Assembly: GCA_964019165.1 (NCBI GenBank)
Contig: OZ025283.1
Span: 11,226,563-11,290,562, forward strand
Direction: 5' to 3'
DNA: 64,000 nt
Source: Mastigias papua
Lineage: Eukaryota; Cnidaria; Scyphozoa; Rhizostomeae; Mastigiidae
The notes under the pieces were generated by a model, which saw only the letters and a list, made by a program, of their open reading frames with translations, was not told the DNA's origin and did not search any database. Positions 26,661-35,447 of this stretch are shown piece after piece. Each line of letters opens with the position of its first letter. Positions within the stretch are counted from its first letter, which is position 1. The position numbers were made by a program, and so were the translations under genes.

Positions 26661-28620
26661 GGCAAAATACAAAGGCTATAGCCTTACTTTTTGGCCAGAA
26701 ATGGCTCTTTTTCATCACTTTGCAATGTGCAATGAAAATAAATGAAAGTCAAATTTGGTCATTTTTGGGCAAAATACCAAGGCTATAGCCTTACTTTTTG
26801 TCCAAAAATGCCTCAATTTCACCACTTTTCAATGTGCAATCAAAATGAATGAATTTCAAAATTGGTCATTTTTGGGCAAAATTCCAAGGCTATAGCCTTA
26901 CGTTGTAGGCAGAAATACCTCACTTTCATCATGTTTCTTGTGGGACTAAAATGAATGCATTTCAAATGTGGTCATTATTGGGCAAAACACTAAGGCTTTC
27001 AAATTTTAGTCATTTTCGGGCAAAATACAAAGGCTATAGCCTTACTTTTTAGGCAAAAATACCTCATTTTCATCATGTGTCTTTCTGGACTAAAAATGAA
27101 GTAAATTCAGGTTTGGTCATTGTTGGGGAAAATACCAAGGCTATAGCCTTACTTTTTCGCCAAAAATGGCTCATTTTCATCACTTTTCAATCTGCAATCG
27201 AAATCAATCAATGTCAAATTTGCTTATTTTTGGGCAAAATACCAAGGGTATAGTCTTACTTTTTGGCCAGAAAAGGCTCTGTTTCATCACATGTCAATGT
27301 GCAACCAAGATGAATAAATTTCAATTTTGGTTATTTCTGGGCAAAATATCAAGGCTATAGCCTTAGCTTTTTGCCAGAACTGGCTCATTTTCATCACTTT
27401 TCAATGTCTAAGCAAAATGAATGACTTTCAAATTTGGTCATGTGTGGGGAAAATAAGAAGGCTATAGCCTTACTTGTTCGCCATAACTGGCTGATTTTCA
27501 TCACTTGTCAATGTGCGATAAAAATGAATGAATTTCAAACTTGGTCATTTTTGGGCAAAATACCAAGGCTATAGGCTTACTTTCTGGCCAAAAATGGCTC
27601 TTTTTCATCACTTTTCTCTGTGGGCTAAAAATGTAGTAACTTGTATGTTGGTCATTGTCGGTCAAAATATCAAGGCTATATCCTTACTTCCTGGCCAAAA
27701 ATGGCTCGTTTTCATCACGTTTCAATGTCCGAGGAAAATGAACGACTTTCAAATTTGGTCATTTTTGGGCAAAATACCAGGGCTAAGACCTCCTTGCTGG
27801 CCCAAAATGGCTCAAGTTCTTCACTCGTCAATGAATGAAAATGAACGACATTGAATGTGGTCAGTTTTGTGCAAACACCTAGGATATAGCAAAAAATTGG
27901 TCATATACTTCACTTTCATTTGAGTTCAGTTCTTAAATTTTAAATCTGATCACCCATTTATCAGATGTAAATTTTAAATTTGCTAAAGTTATAGCCTTAC
28001 GTGTACTGCAAATATGGGTCAGTGTCATCAGATTTCAATGTGGAAGTTCCACCAATGCTTTTTAGTTATAATTTAGTTTTCGTCAATCCTTGAAAACATA
28101 CTATAGCTGAACTTTATGGTCATAGGTGGCTAATTGTCACTATTAATTCCTTGCCTCTCAATGACGTACCAAGGCTATAGTCTTACTTTTTTGCCACAAG
28201 TAGCTGATTCTGATCAAATTCCAATCTGGAATTGACACTAATGAAATTGATTTCGAGTAATGTAACTAAAAATTAAAAACACTATGGGCTTACCTTTCCT
28301 CTGATATTAATTCTCTGTCTTCAATTTTTGATCTGAAATCGAAACGAATGACTTTCAATTTGGGTTATTTTTGAGCAGAATACCAAGGCTATCGCTTTAG
28401 TTTTCGACAAAAATGGTTTATTTTCATCACTTCTCAATCTGTAATCAAACTCCTTGATTTTCAAATTTGGTCAGTTTTGAGTAGCATACTAAGTGTATAG
28501 TCTTACTTTTTGTCCACAAATGGTGTATTCGTATCACTTTTCAATCTGGATGGAAATAATGGAGGTTCAATTTCGTCGTGTTTGGGTAATATACCAAGGC
28601 GGCAGCTTTAATTTTTTGCC

Positions 28621-29227
28621 TTACAAGAATATGGCTATATTCGAGGTATTTTGATGTATGACAATTTGATGTGAAAAATCCGTTCATTATTCTACAATAT
28701 AATATGTTGATTATCTTCTCCTTCGCGTGGCGTGTCAAAGGACGTTGGCAATAATGAGATCTCTGTCCATTTCACTGATATAGCACACTAAAGCCCAAAT
28801 ATAACCAAATCATCAATATAGTGACATCATGCTTTCAAGGCAGCATGATAATTTGTATGCTCTTGCGTGCAAAATAAATGGATATAAGGAAGAAACGTAT
28901 ACCGTACCATTTGAAGTGTGAGTCCAGCGCAAGAAACGTACAACATATGGTTCTATAGTTGTGTCTGCTACAGAGCAAGTTCGGCCAAACTCTTCTAATA
29001 TAGGGGCCGCTTGCAGATGGCTGAGAGACCGCAAGACATTAAGTAAACTTTACGTAAACAGCCTCCTAACATTGTTCAACATGGTATACAATACTACTAG
29101 GGAAATACTAAAAATGAACTAGGAGAACTTCTGTGAAAAATTTTAAACTTATCTTTATGTAAAATAGAACAAAAAATAAAAAAATTCGCTTTATTCTAAT
29201 TATTTTATTATATTCATATTTCTATTG
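28621..29227. other. Right flank of the satellite, no supported gene
   Basis: Satellite similarity fades out by about 28.6 kb. A minus-strand frame at 28813-29034 has no recognisable domain. GGGGCCGCTTGCAGATGGCT at about 29003 resembles hAT-type terminal sequence but is not convincing by itself. Confidence 0.4.
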
Positions 29228-29239
29228 GCCTAAATATGT

Positions 29240-29318
29240 TCCTCGAGCCGCAGGTTAAGTTTCAAAGAGCCGCATGTGGCTCGCGAGCCACGATTTTGCC
29301 ACCCATTGCTACAAAGAA
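29240..29318. mobile_element. Probable hAT-type transposon terminus
   Basis: GAGCCGCATGTGGCTCGCGAG followed by CCACGATTTTGCCACCCATTG is typical of the GC-rich end of many animal hAT elements, which read CA-GGGTGGC from the outside. Only this end is recognised; the other end and an 8-bp duplication were not found. Confidence 0.45.
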
Positions 29319-29568
29319 ATTAATACCCCGACAGTGTACCAGACGCATGTCTATAAGATTTATCAACGTTGAAAAGAACTTATCAAACAATTTGTAGGAT
29401 GTATGGTGAAATTCAATGCAAACTGATGAAAGGTTTCACAAATTTCAACAGTCCACCACTGCTGCAATTTATTATGACAATCAGTTTTACTTTTATGTTC
29501 CTAAATCAACGAAAGAAAGCATAGGATCTAAGCCTGTAATTACCTACATCAAGTTTATAAGCACAAAG
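29319..29568. other. 3' flank of the coiled-coil gene
   Basis: On the minus strand an AATAAA lies at 29468-29473, about 100 bp past the stop codon, and is a plausible polyadenylation signal for the gene that follows. Confidence 0.45.
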
Positions 29569-31698
29569 CTAATCAAATGGTAGTCGTTCTGCTATACACC
29601 TAACACAAAACTCATTCACATCACAAATGCTGCACTTCTTTACAACAGATTCCACTTCCCCAACACCGTTCTCAGCCATCATCTCAAGCAGCCAATCGTT
29701 CTCTTCTGATGTTTCTTTGAACAACGAATTGTTCATATCGTCCTCAAGAAACTTTAATCGCTGTCTCTCTGACTCCAGGCTTTCAAGAGCATCCTTCAGG
29801 TCTTTCGACAACGTTTCGTTTTGCGATCTTAACCCACGGGCTTCTCTTTCTTGATCACCTAGTTTATCAGCTTGAGATGCAATGACATCATCCTTCTCCT
29901 TGATCTTCGTCAACAGATCCTCCTTCGTTGAGACAATCGATTCTAACTTTTCCTTCGTTTTCACGTAACGTGACTTCATTTTCTTGAAGTCCTTGTCGTA
30001 GTTTTCAGCCCTAGCCTCAAAATTTTGTATCACTTTATCAGTGGCATCAGCAGCTTCCAAGAGTCTAGTAATCAAATCATCAATGTATTTTTTTATCGAA
30101 TCGATAGACTTGTTATTCCTATCACGAACTCCAGTACTAGTGCACTTAAATCTTTCGCACACTTGAAACAAGCGCTCAGGCACCCATTCAGAAAAATGGT
30201 TGAAAAAATCTTGCAGCTCAGCTAATCTGACACGCATATTTTCCACCTGTTCCTCAAGCTCAATTCTCAGCTCACTTTCTCCAGTGCCCATTGCATTTTC
30301 ATCAGTTTTCGGGTAGGTAATGTTAGAACCAACTAATAACTTCAGCTCATGATAGGCTTCATCGAAATACTTATTTATTTTGCCAAGATTTGCCTCAAAA
30401 TGACCCAGTTTCTCATCACGTTGACTCGTACCTTCCTTTGATACCAACGCCTCATTTTCATACTTAATAGCCGCTTCATACTTATCCACTTTACTCTGCA
30501 ATTCAGCAATCTCATATTCCTTTTTCTTTAGCTTATCCTCGTATACTTTCACGATCTCTCTCAACTTTTCTTCGTGATGTTTATCCGTGTTTGCCCTATA
30601 TTCATCAAACGTTTCAAGTGCCTCCATTAACTTTATATTATCTTCTTTCAGTTGACTAAGAGTTTGATTTCTATTCTCCAACTCTTTCCTTCGCTTTTCC
30701 AAATCAGTCTGGTAATTTTGATATTTCACTGACATTTTCCTGGCTCTATTCGTATTCCCATGAACAACGGAGTCCTCCTTTTCTGCTGGGGACTCCCCAG
30801 AGCTATCACTCCACTCATATTCACTTTCATCAACATCTATTGTCTTATATGACATTCCCCTGGTCTCATTTACACCCAAAGTCTCTTTATCATGGACACC
30901 TACAGCAACACCCCGACGATCATTCGTTCGCGAGAGGAGTGCATGCATGAGATTTTCAACAGTCTTGTCATTTGGGTCAAATTGGTTTTGAAACTGTCCG
31001 TAGACAATATCGTCGTGAACATCTTCTCGAGAACTAAATATCTGCTTTTGCCTACTTCGGTTCAAGTCATTAACAATGCTCTCTGATAGCCGGTAAGTCA
31101 GCAAAGTACCACTGTTCATGTCTGTTGTAGTTATCCTTCCAGTTCTGAAATACCGATTTAAAGTCTCCAGGTAATAGCCATCCAGATCTGTGGCGATGTC
31201 GGTCCAAATCTTCATCTGCCTCTGCGAAGAAATCCGCCTCTCATTGTAACTACCTAGCTGATCACTCTGATCTGTGGTTTTCATTACCGACATAACAGTG
31301 TCCAATATGCTCCGCCTCTCTTTGAAGTAGCTGCTGGCGAATTCTCGTAGAGAACCAGGGTGATCATCAATCAGTTTATTTCTGTCATAAACTGTCCCTG
31401 TTCGCTCACTGAGAGTTGTCTCACTGTCATATTTCTTTATCTTGCTTTCATCACTCGTCCGCAGAAGCTCATCTGAAGTCTTCTTCATAACTCCTTGTAA
31501 ATTTTGCAGTAATGTACTCTTCAAGCTCTCGATATCTATGCCAGTTTCTTGTCTCTCTTGGGGTTCCACAATTTCACTTTCCGATGGACGAGAATGGCCT
31601 AAACTTTTGCTGTCATCAGATCTATCAGGCGTGACTACGTCATGAGTTCTATGTTCATTCGTCGAATTTGATTGGACAATTTTAGACAGTTCATCCAT
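29569..31698 (-). CDS. Coiled-coil protein with C-terminal CX2CX5CX2C motif, unrecognised
   Basis: A single uninterrupted frame of 709 residues starting at ATG 31696-31698. The N-terminal 320 residues are polar and charged, with an acidic patch near 288-303 (DESEYEWSDSSGE). Heptad-rich helical segments follow at about 322-420, 476-500 and 553-656, so a long, partly broken coiled coil is likely. The last 25 residues hold C689, C692, C698 and C701 (CSICDVNEFCVRC), a possible small zinc-binding knot. There is no signal peptide or membrane segment, so an intracellular structural or scaffold protein is inferred. I do not recognise the family. The length, consistent codon use and absence of stops make it a real gene; upstream non-coding exons cannot be excluded. 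It has no functional link to its neighbours. Confidence 0.85.
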   Translation of the reverse strand: MDELSKIVQSNSTNEHRTHDVVTPDRSDDSKSLGHSRPSESEIVEPQERQETGIDIESLKSTLLQNLQGVMKKTSDELLRTSDESKIKKYDSETTLSERTGTVYDRNKLIDDHPGSLREFASSYFKERRSILDTVMSVMKTTDQSDQLGSYNERRISSQRQMKIWTDIATDLDGYYLETLNRYFRTGRITTTDMNSGTLLTYRLSESIVNDLNRSRQKQIFSSREDVHDDIVYGQFQNQFDPNDKTVENLMHALLSRTNDRRGVAVGVHDKETLGVNETRGMSYKTIDVDESEYEWSDSSGESPAEKEDSVVHGNTNRARKMSVKYQNYQTDLEKRRKELENRNQTLSQLKEDNIKLMEALETFDEYRANTDKHHEEKLREIVKVYEDKLKKKEYEIAELQSKVDKYEAAIKYENEALVSKEGTSQRDEKLGHFEANLGKINKYFDEAYHELKLLVGSNITYPKTDENAMGTGESELRIELEEQVENMRVRLAELQDFFNHFSEWVPERLFQVCERFKCTSTGVRDRNNKSIDSIKKYIDDLITRLLEAADATDKVIQNFEARAENYDKDFKKMKSRYVKTKEKLESIVSTKEDLLTKIKEKDDVIASQADKLGDQEREARGLRSQNETLSKDLKDALESLESERQRLKFLEDDMNNSLFKETSEENDWLLEMMAENGVGEVESVVKKCSICDVNEFCVRCIAERLPFD

Positions 31699-33086
31699 TC
31701 CAAATGATTGCTTTGGATCAAACGAGAAATGGCTTAAAATCTACAAAGCCTCGTTCAACATAATCAATATATAAAACAACACGGACTATGTGCTAAAATG
31801 AAAAAGCAAAGAAAAACAATTAAGAACTTAAAGAAGGCAAGACGAAGCAAAAACACTTCTGCTAAAGCTTTGAAGACGATTCAAATGTGTGAAGCCTAAC
31901 GTAGGCTCATGACCACTAAGACAGACCATACACCACAGGAAAACTCACTACCTTACCAAACTTCATACTCGTGAATTACTCACGAACAGATCACGTGAAA
32001 TATCTACGCAAAACAGGATGCAAATTGTGTGGTTGGGGCAAATAAACCCTGCATTTTGTCCTATGCACCTAAACACTTTTGTTTCTATAACTCATTTCAT
32101 TGTATATACGTATATATTAATACAAACATGTGCAGTTTCATGAATAATATAAACAATATAAATAAATTTCTCAAATACAGCTGTTGTTTAACGTCTACAA
32201 TAATTCTGAAACATCGTAAGACATTATGCAACAATGGGGGACAAAGATATGCTTACTCTCTTTCACTGGCTTTACTTGCAGGCACAAAGCTATGGGGGCA
32301 AGGGGGTATAGCCTGTTCAAGTAGATGATGCTGTCCCTCTTTGCTCGTGCAACAATTTTAAGATGACAAAATGACCTTGGTTAAAAGCCTACAAAAACAG
32401 AAAATTTGAAGCAAGACCACCAGAATGTGTTAGAAGCTATATTTTGAGAAATTGGTGCTTTTGGGTGCTTAAGAAACTAGGACGATTTAGTATCTATGAT
32501 TCGGGATCCTTGCGTGACTCCTCCTTCTATTCAGTGTTGTCTTCGTGCCTGCCTACTTGCGGTCAGATCTCCAAAGGACTACACCTAAAAGGCACCGTTG
32601 AAGATACACCATGAACATATACAACGAATGATCAAAGGAAATTCAGACACGAATGACTTAGACGAACCTTAGAAATTGTGAGCATACGACTTTGCTAAGA
32701 AGATACAGTGCTGTCCCGATCGTCCATATTCATTAAGTCTGCTTCATACAAATTGACCACAATTGATACTACTTAGGGATCATGAAAAGCGCATCTGATG
32801 TCATAAATGAGCATACGATTGTGACGTAAGATCACTTACTGCACTTTACACGAATACTCTCCACGCTCAATTCACGTCATCTACAATTCCACGCATGAAT
32901 ACCATATGTATACGAGTGCATAGCTTAAAATTTACAAATAGAAACCAAACCAAAGATTTTCCTCCTATACACAGACACCATGCTTAAGGAAATATATTAA
33001 CTCTGAGGGAATATATTCAAGGTTCGTTTGGACTTAGAAATGTTGGCCCTCATTCTGGGTATACACTGCAATATCATTCAATGTTC
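31699..33086. other. 5' flank of the coiled-coil gene
   Basis: Would contain its promoter and 5' untranslated region, but no TATA box or CpG-rich stretch stands out. Short frames only. Confidence 0.4.
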
Positions 33087-33088
33087 TA

Positions 33089-33405
33089 CACTACCGTTCA
33101 AAAAGTATTGGGACGATTCGAAGTTTCGAAGGACGTTTATGTTAAAAGCTTTAAACAACATGCATTTGATCCTTTCTTATCAAATAAGACAACCGACTGC
33201 TACCATTGAATTTTATATCTTAAAAAGTATAAAAATGAAAGTTGAAGTGCTTTATAAACTCATTAGCATTTTTTGCAATGTTTAGATATGCACTAGTCGA
33301 AGATAAGATTATGCATATTACAAGAACTTTTCGTTGTCACACAAAAACAGAGTCGACGCGATAATTCCTTTATCAAATCGTCCCAACACTTTTTGAACGG
33401 TTGTG
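33089..33405. mobile_element. mariner/Tc1-type MITE, 317 bp
   Basis: The left end CACTACCGTTCAAAAAGTAT-TGGGACGATT and the right end, reversed, CACAACCGTTCAAAAAGTGT-TGGGACGATT form terminal inverted repeats of about 30 bp with 3-4 mismatches. TA dinucleotides flank both ends (33087-33088 and 33406-33407), as expected for Tc1/mariner insertion. The interior is AT-rich and non-coding, so it is a non-autonomous copy moved by a transposase encoded elsewhere. Confidence 0.9.
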
Positions 33406-33407
33406 TA

Positions 33408-35447
33408 GCACTGAGTAAGAGAAACGTCTCCATGAGTAACAGTGTAGTGCAAGAGAGCTATCAATATCAAGCCTGTTTCTAGTAGACCAACCAAATATTT
33501 TTGACTTAACGACAAATCTACCTAGTAATTTGTCGGGAAAAGGACAATTCTGATCTTGTATGTAAGTATATGTGCTGATGTGCTGTATTGGACTCATCCG
33601 GCTTGCAGTGCATCCACTGTTTGCCTAATGCAAAACTGCAAACTATCCTACATAGCTACTTCCAGCTGTCTCTTTCCCCAGATATTTTTCTCATTAAATC
33701 TTCAGTAGTATTAAACTGTTTTACTTCTTGATGATTTCTACTGTTTCCGTCAACAATAGTAGTGTGTAAGTTCACTGGCAACAACATTCTTTGGCTTTAT
33801 ATGTATTTCTGAGCATTATCTGATATTTCAAAGTGCCGATCCATGGTTTGTTTACACGGCGCTTCCAATGGTAGTCTTAATATATGACCAAATGTTCGCC
33901 ATCGAGTCTTTCATACCTTTTACTTATTTCTCTTTCTCCACAACAGTTTGCTTTTTAAATCTCTGTAATTTTCCTTCATTTTCATAATACTGGGCCTTAT
34001 TTTTCAAAATTCCCTTTATATCAATAAAACCTTGACTATTGAACATTCTGATTAAAATCGTAGAAACAATAATCCTGTGCTATTCTTCTTTGCCGTGTGC
34101 GATGAATACAATCAAGGGTTTGTGTAATTATCCACGTTGTCGTTGCTGCTTCAATTGCTTTCATGTTTTGACTACGAAGCGATTGCACACATATAGTAGG
34201 TCATAATGGCTTGCAAAGAACATGGGAATGCTCTCTAACAGTCACTACTATAGAATGGTTGCACAATAATCGCATGCATCCATGTGCAACTCTCCTTCCA
34301 TCATAACCTCTGAAAGGACACGTTTGTATTAGAAACCCTAGGTCCCATTTGAGGCGGGAATTCCTTATTTTTGTTTCTCCAAAACAAAGTCATTTAGTAC
34401 TTCCACCATATACATGATGAATTCAAAGTGCTGTACCACGATGGTACCAAGATGGCAACTTTGAATTCATATCCTAAGAGGATATTGATTCTACAGAGCC
34501 TACTTTCTTAAAACAACAATATCAAAAAACTTTTTCCACTTTGTGCTACATTAAGCAGTTTATTTTAAACAACTTAGTCCGGACAATTTCTTAATAAAAA
34601 TATTACAATTTGTGGTTGTAGTTTCTTAATAAATAAAGATTCTTATATGTAAGTTTCTATTAAACTTCATTCCTCATATACGTCGTAAATATCTATAATC
34701 ATAAAGCTACCCACTCGTCAATTTATGTCGTTAATATCGCTCTAACTAAAAGTCACCGCAAAGTGAACAACCAGAGAGTTACAAAAATAATTTTTTTTCG
34801 GTCGTTTATATGAAAACCTCGAATTCGCGGTAACTTTGCGCCTCATTAATTTGCTGAAATAAGGTAGTGATTGGTGTCCAAGGTGGAACACGGAGTTTTG
34901 CAACAAACGTTGTTATGTCGAAAGAAATCATTATTCACAGCAAAATCAGGAAAACAGTCATGTTGTAAGATAAGAGTCCAGGCGACAAAAGTCGGATTAA
35001 ACTGTCATCCTACAATGAGTCTGTCGCCTGGATTTTCATCTCACTGGACGAATTTTCCATCCTAATTTCACGACTAGAATTGCCAAAAATTGTGGAGCAA
35101 TGAACCATACTGTCAAGCAACGATGATTTCTTTCATCGTTGTCATTCACAACTGTCTTCAAAATAGAGTAACGGATCCTCTATCTAGACGAGGTGTGATA
35201 AAGTATTTTCCTCCGTGGAGTCATTGGAGAAACAAACGATATCGTCGAGGACCTGGTAAAAAGGCTGAGCCCACTGAATTTATATTTATCCATTCAGAGT
35301 CAACCTGCGTGCTGGCAATGCAATGACCAAACCGTCCAGGTCTGGTCTAGATCAACAGCATACGTTTAGAAACATGATACAAACTCAAAATGCAATCCAA
35401 CACATACACACCACACTTACCTGGGAATAAACTGCAAAACCACTTTG
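33408..35447. other. Intergenic stretch upstream of the TYW2 3' end
   Basis: No gene supported. Two small hairpins: ATGAATTCAAAGT inverted around 34411-34470, and TCCAGGCGACA inverted around 34977-35034. Confidence 0.4.

Larger units (their letters stand above)
14880..28620 (+). repeat. Satellite array of a roughly 107-bp monomer, 13.7 kb
   Basis: Monomer spacing measured between core dyads is 107 bp (22175, 22282, 22389, 22496), so the block holds roughly 120-130 units. The consensus contains AAGGCTATAGCCTT (a perfect 14-bp palindrome), two bases, then TTTTTGGCCAAAAA (another perfect 14-bp palindrome). After these come TGGCTCATTTTCATCAC, TTTCAAT-TGCAATC, AAT-AATTTCAAATTTGGTCA and GCAAAATACC. 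Copies between about 18 and 26.7 kb are very similar; those at 14.9-16.8 and 27.5-28.6 kb are degenerate. Short open frames throughout are a by-product of the repeat (107 is not a multiple of 3) and are not genes. Confidence 0.97.

Noticed and set aside
14880..28620. Dozens of plus-strand frames of 60-110 codons with repeated FGQNTKAIALLFGQKWLIF-type residues
   Set aside because: They are translations of the 107-bp satellite, whose period is not a multiple of three. Each ends at the same in-unit stop, and none has independent coding support.
14880..28620. CRISPR-like array
   Set aside because: Conserved short dyads with more variable intervals look superficially like repeats and spacers. The intervals are themselves related, the genome is eukaryotic, and no cas genes exist, so it is a satellite.
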